DNA of 64,000 bases from Methanonatronarchaeum sp. AMET-Sl (lineage in GTDB: Archaea; Halobacteriota; Methanonatronarchaeia; Methanonatronarchaeales; Methanonatronarchaeaceae): NCBI RefSeq assembly GCF_029854155.1, contig NZ_CP122958.1, positions 555,001 through 619,000 of the forward strand, written 5' to 3'. The position numbers and the translations under genes were made by a program. This document shows, piece after piece, positions 1-10,078 of the stretch (position 1 is its first letter; each line of letters starts with the position of its first letter). The notes beneath the pieces were generated by a model. The model was given only the letters and a program-made list of their open reading frames with translations. It ran no database searches and was not told where the DNA came from.

Positions 1-549
1 ATGTTTTTGTTTGATTGGTTTTTGTTGGGTAGGTGTAGGAGGTTTTTGGTGGGTAGGGCGAGGGGTTGTGTGCTTGAGGTTGGTGTGGGTACTGGCTTGA
101 ATTTGCCTTTTTATGGTGGTGAGGTTGAGGTTGTTGGTGTTGATTGTAGTGAGGGTATGTTGGTTGGTGCTTTTGAGAGGTCTAGGGATATTGATTTGGA
201 TGTGGATTTGTTTTTGATGTGTGTTGAGTGTCTTGGTTTTAGGGATGGTTGTTTTGATACTGTTGTTTCTAGTTTTGTTTTATGTAATTTTGATCCTGTT
301 CGGGGTTTAAGGGAGATTGAGAGGGTTTGTAAGCCGGGGGGTCGTTTGTTGATGTTGGAGCATGTTCGGCCGGATAATAGGTTTCTTGATTTTTTGTTTC
401 GTTGTGTTAATCCGGTTAGTAAGTTTTTATTGGGTGAGGATTTGCGTAGGGAGCCACTTAAGTATTTAGAGGGGTCTGGTTTTGAGGTTGAGCGTGTTGA
501 GAGATTTGGTTGGGGGTTGTTTATGTATATTGAGTGCTCCCTTGAGTGA
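1..549 (+). CDS. class I SAM-dependent methyltransferase (UbiE/Methyltransf_11-like), possibly 5'-truncated
   Basis: A small methyltransferase of 182 residues. The SAM-binding motif I ([12 protein letters not shown]) is at about residues 24-35, an acidic motif II (VVGVD) follows, and the motif around [11 protein letters not shown] near residue 110 is typical of the UbiE/COQ5 and phospholipid methyltransferase families. The substrate cannot be told from sequence; a lipid or quinone-like acceptor is the family's usual choice. The reading frame opens at the first base of the window, so the true start may lie outside. The gene is strongly G/T-rich and runs convergent to the AhpD-like gene at 609-983, with a hairpin between them. 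Confidence 0.75.
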   Translation: MFLFDWFLLGRCRRFLVGRARGCVLEVGVGTGLNLPFYGGEVEVVGVDCSEGMLVGAFERSRDIDLDVDLFLMCVECLGFRDGCFDTVVSSFVLCNFDPVRGLREIERVCKPGGRLLMLEHVRPDNRFLDFLFRCVNPVSKFLLGEDLRREPLKYLEGSGFEVERVERFGWGLFMYIECSLE

Positions 550-600
550 CCTCCTTCTCTCCCTAAAGAGAAGTAGGGTCTTAGTCTTGAGTGGAGATAT
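545..600 (-). terminator. hairpin element shared with 55.7 kb
   Basis: Between two convergent genes. CTTCTCT and AGAGAAG form a 7-bp stem around a CCCTAA loop. Read on the minus strand the core (TCTTTAGGGAGAGAAGG) is the same as the core of the element at 55701-55785. It may be a bidirectional terminator or part of a small structured RNA family. Confidence 0.45.
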
Positions 601-608
601 TGGAGTCT

Positions 609-983
<375 letters not shown>

Positions 984-1217
984 ATTTATCTCCTTATACT
1001 AAGGATTGAATGCATAACATAAATTATTTTTTATAGGTTTTTAATACACTATAAAACAGTTTTTATTTACTAATGGATTCAAGGGGGTTTTTATTTGCTT
1101 TGAATCAATTATAAACCCCTCTAATATCTCTATATATAGAACTAGAAATAGGTTTTTTGTTTTTTTGTGATTGTTTGTTTAACTTTTCTAGATTTTGTTT
1201 CGATGGGTTTTGATTGT

Positions 1218-2285
1218 TTAGGTTTTGTTTGGGTTTTTGGGTATTTTTAGTTTGAATTTTGTTTGGTTTTCTGTGTTTTTTGTTTGGATATCGATGTTTA
1301 TGTGTTTTGCTATTTGGTTTATCATGTAGTATCTGACTCCCCAGACGCCGGTTGTGTTTCCTTTGTATGTTTGGCCTGAAAACAGTTTCTGGATGTCTTG
1401 ATGTAGTTTCTTGCCGTCGTCTTGTATCTCGATTATATTTGTGTCTTTGTTTTGTTTTAGTGTTATTTTGATGTTTTTTGGTTTGGTTGTGTGTAATCGG
1501 GTTTTTATTATCTGTTTTATTAATGTTTTTAGGTCTTGTGTTGTCTCTCCGGTTAATGGTTTTTTGGGGAGGTTTTGTTTTATTTTTATGTCTTTGTTGT
1601 TTGTTTGTTGGTTTATTTCAATTATAGCTTCTTTTATTGTGTTTGTGATGTCTATCTTGGTTGTGTTGTTGTTTTCTTCGATTTTTTCAAGTTTTTTGGT
1701 TAGTTTTAGTGTTTCGTATATTTCGTTACATGTCTTTCTTGCTTCCTCTATGTGTTTTTGTTTTTCTTCAGGGAGGTCTTCTGTTGTAATGAGTTGGAGG
1801 TGGCCCCAAGTTGTCTGGTTTTTGCTTGATAGGTCTTGTCGGAGTAAGGTTGATAGGAATTCCTTCCTCCTTTCAGCGCTCCATCTTTTTTTGGTTTCAG
1901 ATCTTTTTTCAGATTTTAGTTGTTCAAAAGTTGTGTTTAGGTGGCCTATTAAGACGCTTATCAATAAAGATAACAAGAAGAATAGGGATAGGTTTATTAA
2001 GGTTATTTCTATGGTTATTAAGAATAGTTCTCCATAATGTAGGATGTAGATTAGGGTTAGGGAGAGTGTTGCTAGGATACTTGGTATTAAATTTAGTGTT
2101 CTGATGTAGAACCCGCTTGTTAGTACTAGTGCTACTATTAGGAGGAATAAGGGGTATATTGAGTTAAAAATTAGTATTAAAAAATATATTGCTATGCTTG
2201 TTATTAGGAATATTATTGTAGATAGAATGTTTTTTTCGTGGAAGTTAAGGTCCCAAACCCTTTTTAAAAAATACTGACTATTCAT
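1218..2285 (-). CDS. membrane histidine-kinase-like protein lacking the phosphoacceptor His
   Basis: A 355-residue protein with about four hydrophobic segments (roughly residues 20-115), then a short coiled linker, a dimerisation/H-box-like helix at about 143-165 and a degenerate HATPase domain to the C-terminus. In the two other kinases of this window the H-box reads LLKHDIRNN and LTHDFKNK; here the matching stretch is LLRQDLSSK, with Gln150 in place of the His. The ATPase N-box is also eroded (KTRLHTT), and G1 survives only as DDGKKL. It is therefore probably a pseudokinase or a sensor that acts through another kinase. No response regulator is adjacent. Its 3' half is very A/C-rich on the coding strand. 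Confidence 0.65.
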   Translation of the reverse strand: MNSQYFLKRVWDLNFHEKNILSTIIFLITSIAIYFLILIFNSIYPLFLLIVALVLTSGFYIRTLNLIPSILATLSLTLIYILHYGELFLITIEITLINLSLFFLLSLLISVLIGHLNTTFEQLKSEKRSETKKRWSAERRKEFLSTLLRQDLSSKNQTTWGHLQLITTEDLPEEKQKHIEEARKTCNEIYETLKLTKKLEKIEENNNTTKIDITNTIKEAIIEINQQTNNKDIKIKQNLPKKPLTGETTQDLKTLIKQIIKTRLHTTKPKNIKITLKQNKDTNIIEIQDDGKKLHQDIQKLFSGQTYKGNTTGVWGVRYYMINQIAKHINIDIQTKNTENQTKFKLKIPKNPNKT

Positions 2286-2798
2286 GTTGTCTTTCCTTTT
2301 TTTGGTTTTTCTATCCGTGTTTTGTTCGGTGGTTATATTTTATCGTAAAAAACTATTTTAAGTGTTTTGGATATTTCTAAAATGTAGTTATTTATTTATA
2401 CTTGAATTTAAAGTTTAATATGGTTATTTTAATGTAGAAAAAGGAGTAATCTGGACAATAAGTCCTTATGGTTTTTTGTTTTTTTTGGTTTTTATTTGAA
2501 GGCTGTATTTATGACATTCTATTCTCACTAAAGAAAAAGAGGATTTATTGCTATACCGAAAACTTTCCTGAGGGTTAAGGATTGTTTTGGTTTCTTTGTG
2601 TTATTTATTTGGCTTTTTTTAGGTGTATTATTGTTTTTCTTTGGTGTTTTTTGTAGTTGTTGTTTTTGTGGTGTTTTTGGTTGTACCATGTTATTTTGAG
2701 TTTTTTGGGTTGGTATCCATGTTTTTTTGAGATATCTGTTATTATTAAGTCTAGGGGTATTGATTCTTTTTTGTAGATGAAGTTTTCTACGACTATAA
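2286..2798. other. 513-base intergenic region
   Basis: AT-rich sequence with T-tracts. A short stem (GGAC/GTCC near 2452-2464) followed by a T-run could terminate plus-strand transcription. A TATA-like CTATAAAT lies at about 2791-2798, immediately before the next gene. No other gene is supported. Confidence 0.4.
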
Positions 2799-3050
2799 AT
2801 GCCTGTGATTTGGGTTTTGTTGTTTTTGGTTAAGGCTAGTGAGGAACGTTTACCGTTACCGAATAATCCGTATAAGATTTATCGTGTAGAAGTTAATGGG
2901 AAGACTTATCCACGGGTGCCGTTACCTAGGTATGTTGCTTTGATGTTAGGGCTGGATCCTGAGTCTATGGTTGATGAATATCAGTTAGAAATTTACGTTG
3001 ACAGAAAACGAAGGAAAGTAGAGTTTGAGCTAATTGAAGAGAAATATTAA
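2799..3050 (+). CDS. small conserved-looking protein of unknown function
   Basis: An 83-residue reading frame; residues from about 14 on are soluble and charged, with a [20 protein letters not shown] stretch that loosely recalls AbrB/SpoVT-type swapped-hairpin proteins, but this is weak. The TATA-like box directly abuts the ATG at 2799, so transcription would start about 25 bases downstream; a leaderless start at one of the in-frame GTG/TTG codons between 2805 and 2826 is at least as likely and would remove the odd hydrophobic N-terminus. It stands alone, convergent with the ASCH gene. Confidence 0.5.
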   Translation: MPVIWVLLFLVKASEERLPLPNNPYKIYRVEVNGKTYPRVPLPRYVALMLGLDPESMVDEYQLEIYVDRKRRKVEFELIEEKY

Positions 3051-3078
3051 TGGTGCTTGTTCAATGGGGATTTACTAA

Positions 3079-3132
3079 GAAATAGAATTACACTTGGGAG
3101 TAGGGTTTCTCATTTTTTAGAAATTCTATTTC
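3079..3132. terminator. 11-bp perfect inverted repeat between convergent genes
   Basis: GAAATAGAATT (3079-3089) and AATTCTATTTC (3122-3132) are perfect reverse complements separated by 32 bases. It sits between the small protein ending at 3050 and the ASCH gene ending at 3181, so a two-way terminator is the simplest reading. Confidence 0.5.
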
Positions 3133-3180
3133 CTACCTAGAAACTCTCAAAAAATTTAGTTTAAGTTTTTAACAGTTCTT

Positions 3181-3633
3181 TTAAATTTCTTGTATATAAT
3201 CTTCAATCTCATACTGGATTTGTTTTCCGATATCTAATTCAAAAAAATGTAAATCTTGATCTGATATATACTGAAAAGATTGTGGAGGATTGAAATTATC
3301 TAACTCTTTGAACGGATCTATCGGAGATGGGAACTCCTTGACCTTTTTTATTTTTATCGCATAAGCAGTATTGGTTCCTTTGAAGTAATTAAAAAATTTT
3401 TCTTCAGAAATATACGCCTTATTCTTAACTTTTTCCCATATTTCTTTCGGTTCTCCCTTAAGGATCTTTCCAAATGTAAAATACCCTCTTATTTTTTGTT
3501 CATCGGAGTTTGAATATAAATAAATCTTGTTTATATTATTTCGCTTAAATATTTTTCTTCGGAATTCATATTCTTTTTCTCCAGAGAATATGGCTTTTGC
3601 GTACTCCGGTTTAATTGATAGTAAAACGTTCAT
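3181..3633 (-). CDS. ASCH/PUA-like domain protein
   Basis: A 150-residue protein whose N-terminus (LLSIKPEYAKAIFSGEKEYEFRR) matches the start of ASCH-fold proteins: strand, helix with a conserved GxKxxEFR-type motif, then a strand with the sequence IYLYSNS. ASCH domains are PUA-like RNA-binding or RNA-processing modules often found with nucleases and toxins. The gene overlaps the 3' end of the PIN-GNAT-EVE gene upstream by 23 bases, so both are very likely one operon and one functional unit. Catalytic function is not established. Confidence 0.65.
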   Translation of the reverse strand: MNVLLSIKPEYAKAIFSGEKEYEFRRKIFKRNNINKIYLYSNSDEQKIRGYFTFGKILKGEPKEIWEKVKNKAYISEEKFFNYFKGTNTAYAIKIKKVKEFPSPIDPFKELDNFNPPQSFQYISDQDLHFFELDIGKQIQYEIEDYIQEI

Positions 3634-5140
3634 TAATACCCCCTATTTCTTTTATTTTTTGATACTTATTATCTTCTATTTCTTGTATAGATTGAATAGA
3701 GCCTCTTACTATCTCTTTTTCTCGCATTTTGTTGAAACTAATAGGTTCTTGTAAATGGAAATGCCATCTAAAAAATATGATTAAAGTTGGTTTTTGTAGT
3801 TTTTTTTCTACTTCCTTTTTTTTGTAGACAGTTCGTCTTTTGATGTCATCATAGATTTGATCGAGATTGTTTACGTCTTCTTTAACCTTATTAACGACAC
3901 CGAGTGAAGTTACCTTTTTTTCATCTTGGGTTCTATAAAATAAAAGCAAATCACCCGGAGCGATTTTCTTTATTTTGCTATGGGATAAATATACTTTTTC
4001 AATGACATTTCCTTCGACAATAAACTCGTTAGAAAACTCCTTTAAGGTTTGTTGCCTCCCTCTCCAATTAGTGAATAACCTATCATGGTAATTTGGTTTG
4101 ATCGGAACTAAAAATTTGTTGCATCCCTTAGTATCTTTGAAATAAGGCCAAAACTTTTCAGAAACTTTAATCGGTTTTTTAGTTTTTAATTTAGTTTTCT
4201 TTGGTTCTATGTCTTTTAGATAGATGTCTTCAATCCTTCCATCTTTCCATATTTTTACAGACTCTTTAAAAAATCCAAATTTCGATATTAGTTTTTCCAA
4301 TCTATCCTTTTCTTTCGTAAAGTGAGTTAGATAAACCTCTTTTAGATTATTTTTTATTGCGTATCTTACTCCTAGCTTAATGAAGAGCTCCCCTATTTTG
4401 TTTCCATGCGCAGAAACTTTTAGTGTAGAAAGTTTCAGTCGAGGTTTTTTAGGGAGTTTTGGATCTTCTCCTATTTGTTCCGTTTCTTCTTTGTATATTA
4501 GCAAGGCACCGAGTCTATTTTCTTCTTTGTTATTTTTCCAATATACAAAACAGTCTCGACCTTCTTTTTTTATTTTTTTGAACCACTCCTCGAATTCCGG
4601 ATAATCTTCTTTTAGTGAGTCGAAAAACGGATCATCCAAGTCTAGATTGTAAACTTTAGTTTTTTTAACAGGAATTGGTTTTTTAACCTCTTTCTCGCCT
4701 AGTTTTTCATCCAAAAACGAATTTGCTTCCTCGCAAGTTAGAACTCTATCTTCTAGTTCCAGTTTTTCAGAGTTCCTATGTATCCCCTGATCTTCGGTGA
4801 TAAGATAATTAACACAGTCCTTATAAATCGCAAAGAGTAGATTATAATCAACCTCTTCGTTTTCGTTTTCGGGAGAGCCTACTGCATCTAAGAAGCTTTG
4901 AGTATAGGAAGTAGGCGGATCACTAAGCTCTCCATAAGTATCCGCTTTGGACTGGGTTATTTTCTTTCTTTCTTCGTTTCCATCTCTACGGATATCTAGA
5001 CGTGAGCTAGGGTGAATTAGGGGCTCTACTTTCGGTCTTTGTATTTTATTCATTAGTTCTCGAATCTCTTCTGGAACAATGTGATTGTCTTCACGAGCTA
5101 TGATAATATTTGTATCCAAGAGAAGCCTTATTTTATTCAT
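3611..5140 (-). CDS. PIN nuclease - GNAT-like - EVE/PUA-like fusion protein
   Basis: A 509-residue multidomain protein. Residues 1-145 look like a PIN ribonuclease domain (LLLDTNIII with Asp9; Asp98 in VDYNLLFAIYKDC; ITEDQG around 114-118 as the late acidic site). Residues about 190-310 resemble a GNAT acetyltransferase fold (GNKIGELFIKLGVRYAIKNN corresponds to the acetyl-CoA loop and helix). Residues about 340-509 look like an EVE/PUA-like domain (FLVPIKPNYHDRLF, then KIAPGDLLLFYRTQ). The combination joins an RNA-cutting domain to domains that modify or read nucleotides, and it is coupled by overlap to the ASCH gene. Upstream lies a small promoter region and a recombinase, so this is probably an RNA-targeting toxin or defence gene. 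Domain assignments come from motif reading only. Confidence 0.6.
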   Translation of the reverse strand: MNKIRLLLDTNIIIAREDNHIVPEEIRELMNKIQRPKVEPLIHPSSRLDIRRDGNEERKKITQSKADTYGELSDPPTSYTQSFLDAVGSPENENEEVDYNLLFAIYKDCVNYLITEDQGIHRNSEKLELEDRVLTCEEANSFLDEKLGEKEVKKPIPVKKTKVYNLDLDDPFFDSLKEDYPEFEEWFKKIKKEGRDCFVYWKNNKEENRLGALLIYKEETEQIGEDPKLPKKPRLKLSTLKVSAHGNKIGELFIKLGVRYAIKNNLKEVYLTHFTKEKDRLEKLISKFGFFKESVKIWKDGRIEDIYLKDIEPKKTKLKTKKPIKVSEKFWPYFKDTKGCNKFLVPIKPNYHDRLFTNWRGRQQTLKEFSNEFIVEGNVIEKVYLSHSKIKKIAPGDLLLFYRTQDEKKVTSLGVVNKVKEDVNNLDQIYDDIKRRTVYKKKEVEKKLQKPTLIIFFRWHFHLQEPISFNKMREKEIVRGSIQSIQEIEDNKYQKIKEIGGINERFTIN

Positions 5141-5332
5141 AATGCTCTTTTAGGTTTCAATCTATTCCTTCTATTTCTTATCGTTTTCCCTTCTGCTTTT
5201 AAGTACCCTCTACGTTTTTAATTATTTTTATAATTTTTGTTAAACCAAAATCTGATAACTATAAATAATATCAAATTCTATGATTCCATTGTTTCCGTTT
5301 TCATAGAAAAACGGAAGAAAAAGAGGAATAAA

Positions 5333-5886
<554 letters not shown>

Positions 5887-6148
5887 AAACAATTTATAAC
5901 AAAACTGATGGAACAAAACCTATTTTTTAATTAATTTTTTTTATTTTAGTTTATTTTTTGTTGATTTCGGTTTTAAAAAGGGTTTTTAATTTTAGGGCCT
6001 TATTAGGGTGTAAACTTATTTCGGGTTGTAGATGAACATTTAAAAAATAAAGGTACATTCAACCCTGGTTCATTTAAAAAATAAATAACTAATTTTGAAC
6101 TCATCAAATGCAATAAAAATTAAAAAAATAGACTTAATATACTCGATT
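5887..6148. other. convergent intergenic region
   Basis: 262 bases between two convergent genes with a repeated phrase: CATTTAAAAAATAA occurs at about 6037 and again at about 6070. Nothing coding is seen. Confidence 0.3.
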
Positions 6149-7042
6149 TTAGAATGACTGTTGTTTTGTTTGGATTTCTGGGTCTTTCTGTAGTATATTG
6201 ATAAGATTGTTTTGTAGGAGTTCTAGGTTTAGTATGTAGTCTAGTTCTTTCATTGAGTTTTTGAGTGGGTTTTTCATTTTTTTCCAGGCGTCTCCGTCGG
6301 TAATCCAGATTAGGGTTAGGTTTTGTTTTTTTAGGTTTTTGTGTAGGTCTGTGTAGGATCTTGCTATTTCTATTGGTTTGCTGCCTGTGCTGGAGTAGAA
6401 GTTTGTTTCTAGGGCTACTATTGGTTCTCCGTTTTCTTTTATTATGAAATCGAATTTTTTATCTGAGTCTATTTTTTTGATTTTTGTTTGTTTTTTGTAT
6501 GAATAGTTTCCAGCTTTCTCTAGTTCCTGTTCTAATACGTTTTCTATTATTTCTTCGAATATTTTTCCACTTCTGTTTTTACGGGCGTTTGAATCTAAGC
6601 CAACCTCTAAACCAAAAATATAGTCATACAAACTATCAATCTGATCAAATAAATCGATTATACCGGTTTTGTCACAGAAATCCACAATCTCCATTATATT
6701 AGATTTATCAGGTCCGTTGAAGCTATAACTTGTTATTTCCAGGGTTCTTTCATCCATAATCTTCATGTTGTAATCTCGGACTGCTATAATTAATGGAATA
6801 ACTTTTGTGATTTTAGGATGTTTTTTTATCAAGTTATGTAGTTTTTGTTTACGTTCGTCTTTTTTCTTTTTTGACAGTACTTGTAACAACATAATCTCAT
6901 CTTCATATTTCTCAGCCTTCCGCTGGATTTTATTCCAATCTACAAAATAAGAGAAAGTATGATTAGTGCTCTTCAAACAATCAAAAAACACATCAAAGTA
7001 CTCCTGGAAACTGTCAAACCCAATAAGCTCAAATTTAACCAT
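6149..7042 (-). CDS. dpnII: type II restriction endonuclease, DpnII/MboI family (GATC)
   Basis: About 297 residues from the chosen start (MVKFELIGFDSF), close to the 288 of DpnII. The C-terminal half carries the family's features: RSGKIFEEIIENVLE helix, KFDFIIKENGEPIVALETNFY (the D...ExN/K-type catalytic strand pair) and GSKPIEIARSY followed by LIWITDGDAW. DpnII-family enzymes cut GATC. A Dam-type methyltransferase lies 1.2 kb away, separated by an unusual nuclease gene. Two further in-frame ATG/upstream codons (7054, 7099) would add a hydrophobic, poorly conserved extension, so they were not chosen. The protein would be toxic without the methyltransferase. Confidence 0.8.
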   Translation of the reverse strand: MVKFELIGFDSFQEYFDVFFDCLKSTNHTFSYFVDWNKIQRKAEKYEDEIMLLQVLSKKKKDERKQKLHNLIKKHPKITKVIPLIIAVRDYNMKIMDERTLEITSYSFNGPDKSNIMEIVDFCDKTGIIDLFDQIDSLYDYIFGLEVGLDSNARKNRSGKIFEEIIENVLEQELEKAGNYSYKKQTKIKKIDSDKKFDFIIKENGEPIVALETNFYSSTGSKPIEIARSYTDLHKNLKKQNLTLIWITDGDAWKKMKNPLKNSMKELDYILNLELLQNNLINILQKDPEIQTKQQSF

Positions 7043-7189
7043 AACCAAAACCATAAATAAATAACTATAGCAGTCAAAAAACCCTTTCTTTAAACTCAAA
7101 AATCCATTAGTTTCTTTCTATTGTTATAAATATCCATTAAATTTATATTTACTGGTTATTGATGTTGCATAGGCTATTAATATTGGTTT

Positions 7190-8281
7190 ATGGTTGAATC
7201 AGGAATATTCGTAACACTATATGACAAGGAAACACTAGACCTATATCTTGATAAAGGAGTTTATGGTCAACATATGCCTCCCGAGGATGGACAACCCTCT
7301 TCATACAGCAACTACTACAGGGTTTTAGGAGACTACGCATGCTGTCGTGAAAACGACCACGTATTCTTCTTTCTAAAAAGAAAGATCTACTATGGCGGCC
7401 AGATAAAAGGCTCCAAAGAAAAAGGAGCGTTCCACATAAACGGACAACACAGCCCCATGGGGAGAAAAGCCAATGCAAAACTAGTTTGGAATGAATCAAA
7501 AAGAGAAATATACGAAGAAACCGACACACCCGGAGTATTCAAAGTCAACGACAAAAAAAGATGCCAGCCATTCATAATCACGTTCAAAGACAAACAAAAC
7601 CTTAAAGGCCGATACATAACCTCAGACAAACTCTACTTCAAACTAGGAGAATACCCCTACCCACTACCCTCAAACAGCATACAAGGAATGGGATTCTGCA
7701 CAATAACACCAGGCGAAACCCAAACACTACTAAACCTACTAAAAAAACCAACAACAAACAAAAGAAACCCACAAAACAACGAAAACATAAAACTAAACGG
7801 AAAACCAACCCCATACAAAACAGAATACACAATTAAAAAAACTAGTGAAGCAGAAATAGAATCACAGCTAGAAGCGGCATTAACTGCAAACCCAAAACTA
7901 CTACCACCCAAACTACAACCACCCAAAAAAGCAGCCATATGCCGACAAACACCAATCTCCCCCTTCAAACCCAGCCAGATGGATAAAGCCGATATAACAA
8001 TCTACACAGAAAAACAAATCAGAGACGGAACAATACCAAACACAGTCATAGAACTAAAAAACGATAAAGCAGGAAAACAAGCAGCCGAACAAATAAAAAG
8101 ATACCACAAATGGCTACACAAAAGACTAGGAAACGAAGCCAACAAAATCGATATCCATATACTAGCAAAAGACTACACAAAAACCTTCAACAACTACCTA
8201 CCCCCCAAAACACAAAAACAAATACAAAAACACAAACTCACAGACACAAACAACAATCAAGAAACATTAAATATCCGATAA
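7190..8281 (+). CDS. PUA/EVE-like N-terminus fused to a NucS-like PD-(D/E)xK nuclease
   Basis: A 363-residue protein lying between the GATC restriction gene and its methyltransferase. The N-terminal 150 residues contain YRVLGDYACCRENDHVFFF and KIYYGGQIKG, a pattern like EVE/PUA-type domains that read modified bases. The C-terminal domain starts with SEAEIESQLEAALTANPKLL, a NucS/DUF91-like helix, followed by Asp265 (KADITIY) and E288-L-K290 (TVIELK), the active-site pattern of PD-(D/E)xK nucleases, and a KQAAEQIKRYHKWL helix. Together this suggests a nuclease guided by a base modification or mismatch. It ends 15 bases inside the convergent methyltransferase gene. The 3' third is extremely A/C-rich. 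Confidence 0.6.
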   Translation: MVESGIFVTLYDKETLDLYLDKGVYGQHMPPEDGQPSSYSNYYRVLGDYACCRENDHVFFFLKRKIYYGGQIKGSKEKGAFHINGQHSPMGRKANAKLVWNESKREIYEETDTPGVFKVNDKKRCQPFIITFKDKQNLKGRYITSDKLYFKLGEYPYPLPSNSIQGMGFCTITPGETQTLLNLLKKPTTNKRNPQNNENIKLNGKPTPYKTEYTIKKTSEAEIESQLEAALTANPKLLPPKLQPPKKAAICRQTPISPFKPSQMDKADITIYTEKQIRDGTIPNTVIELKNDKAGKQAAEQIKRYHKWLHKRLGNEANKIDIHILAKDYTKTFNNYLPPKTQKQIQKHKLTDTNNNQETLNIR

Positions 8282-9166
8282 CTTCTTCTGACGACGACCC
8301 CGCCTCTCACCAGGAGATACATTAGTAGCAATAACCTCATCAACCTCACCCCGGCCAGAAGCATCACAATTAATACTACGACTAACCCCCTTCAAATCAA
8401 CATAAAAACCAGCGTCCTCATACCTATCACGCATCACACCACTATTACTAACAACCACAAACACATCCATCTCATCAAGCTCCTGCAAAACATCAATCAA
8501 ACGAACCTGATCATCAAAATCAAAACCATCCGCACTATAATCAGTAAAATTAGCCGTAGCACTCACCGGCTCATACGGAGGATCAAAATAAACAATATCT
8601 CCCGACTCTACAACATCAACAACAAAACTAAAATCACGATTAAAAATCCTAGTATCCTGTAACGCCTTACTGGCTTCCAAAACCTCTTGTTCCCTCACCC
8701 AATCAGGATTCTTATAACTCCCAATCGGAACATTAAACTCACCACTACTATTAAGCCTGAACAAACCATTAAAACAAGTCCTATTCAAATAAAGCAATAA
8801 ACCAGCCTCAACCAAAGGATCAAAATCCTCACCCCTCGGCCTCCGATTAAAAAGCTCCCTCTGCTGATAATAATAATTCTTAGCATCAGAATAATCTCTG
8901 TCAGGGTCAGGGTCAGACCGAGGATGCTTAAACCCCTTGACGACCTCGATTAACTCTTTTGGGTTATCACGAACCTGCCGATAGAAATTCATAAGCCTAG
9001 TATTAGTATCATTAATCGCCCCATCCTTAGGAGATAGTTCAAAGAAAACAGCGCCTCCACCAAAAAAAGGCTCATGATACCTATAGAAGTTAGCCGGAAA
9101 CCTAGCTAACAAATCATCAAGAATCTCCCTCTTACCACCAGCCCACTTCAAAACAGGAACAACCAT
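8267..9166 (-). CDS. dpnM: Dam-type adenine-N6 DNA methyltransferase (D12 class)
   Basis: About 299 residues from MVVPVLKWAGGKREIL, the standard N-terminus of the Dam/DpnM family: LKWAGGKR and EPFFGGGAVFFEL form the SAM-binding motif, and DPPY (about residue 195) is the adenine methyltransferase motif IV. The family methylates the A in GATC, protecting against the DpnII-like enzyme encoded nearby. The NLxRTCFNGLFR(L)N motif is also intact. The ATG seven codons upstream (9187) is possible but adds non-conserved hydrophobic residues. It is divergently transcribed from the small HTH gene at 9273, which could control it. Confidence 0.88.
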   Translation of the reverse strand: MVVPVLKWAGGKREILDDLLARFPANFYRYHEPFFGGGAVFFELSPKDGAINDTNTRLMNFYRQVRDNPKELIEVVKGFKHPRSDPDPDRDYSDAKNYYYQQRELFNRRPRGEDFDPLVEAGLLLYLNRTCFNGLFRLNSSGEFNVPIGSYKNPDWVREQEVLEASKALQDTRIFNRDFSFVVDVVESGDIVYFDPPYEPVSATANFTDYSADGFDFDDQVRLIDVLQELDEMDVFVVVSNSGVMRDRYEDAGFYVDLKGVSRSINCDASGRGEVDEVIATNVSPGERRGRRQKKLSDI

Positions 9167-9272
9167 CAACAAAAAATACACCCCCAAACCATAAAAAACT
9201 TACCATTAAATATAGATTTAATGGATATCTAGGCAACAAAAACAAATACCAACAAAAAAACAACAAACAACA

Positions 9273-9518
9273 ATGCCCAAAAAACGAGACAAAAAAACCG
9301 GACAATACAAAAAAACCTACAAAACACAACAATTCATAAAAGCAATCAAAAACACAAAAAACCCAACAACCAAAAAAATAGCCAAACAAGTCGGCTGCTC
9401 ATACAACACAGCCTACAAAAAACTAAACCAACTACAAAAAAACCAAAAAATAACAAAACAAAAAATCGGAAACACACTAATATGGCAAACAAAAACACAA
9501 AACAACACAAAAAAATGA
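9273..9518 (+). CDS. small helix-turn-helix DNA-binding protein
   Basis: An 81-residue basic protein. Residues 15-60 fit a winged or simple helix-turn-helix (TKKIAKQVGCSYNTAYKKLNQL), similar to the small HTH proteins of archaeal mobile elements. It begins about 107 bases from the divergent Dam gene and overlaps the next gene by ATGA, so it may regulate this restriction cluster as a controller protein would. Lys and Asn/Gln codons dominate and G/T are scarce. Confidence 0.6.
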   Translation: MPKKRDKKTGQYKKTYKTQQFIKAIKNTKNPTTKKIAKQVGCSYNTAYKKLNQLQKNQKITKQKIGNTLIWQTKTQNNTKK

Positions 9519-10078
9519 AAAACACAAAACAGCTCCAAAAAATCGGAAATGCACTCCAAAACCTATTCAAAAACGACGAATTCCTATTAAAAGAAGACGC
9601 AAACGAGAGAACTATCACTCACAAACTAGCCAGCCACCTACAAAAAGAATTCCAGAAATACACAGTAGACGTAGAATACAACAGAATGAAAAACAGAGAA
9701 AATGATGAACGAACAACCAAAAAAATAGAAAGAATAAAACAACAAACCGAGAAACAGGAGGATTGTTGGGGAAAAATAAAACCTGAAGATACCAATGCAA
9801 AAACAATCTACCCAGACATAATAGTACACCAAAGAAACACCAATAATAACTTAATAGCAATTGAAATAAAAAAATCAAATAACTCTGACAAAATATGCGA
9901 TATAGCAAAACTCCAAGGATACAAAAACCAATTCAACTACGACACAACCATATTCCTAAAACTAAAAGTAAACGAAGAAAAAACAAATACCGATTATATA
10001 GCAGAAGCCATTGAAATAAAAAAAGAAAACGATGAACAACCAGAAGATATAACTACTCAAATGAAATCAAAAATTTAA
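9515..10078 (+). CDS. putative PD-(D/E)xK nuclease-like protein
   Basis: About 187 residues from the ATG that overlaps the previous stop (ATGA). A motif typical of restriction-endonuclease-like proteins is present: ERTITHKLASHLQKEF near the N-terminus, then Asp in IYPDIIVHQ and ExK in LIAIEIKKSNN (YPD...EIK). Such small proteins are common in restriction and defence islands; the substrate is unknown. It is co-transcribed with the HTH gene. Confidence 0.55.
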   Translation: MKNTKQLQKIGNALQNLFKNDEFLLKEDANERTITHKLASHLQKEFQKYTVDVEYNRMKNRENDERTTKKIERIKQQTEKQEDCWGKIKPEDTNAKTIYPDIIVHQRNTNNNLIAIEIKKSNNSDKICDIAKLQGYKNQFNYDTTIFLKLKVNEEKTNTDYIAEAIEIKKENDEQPEDITTQMKSKI

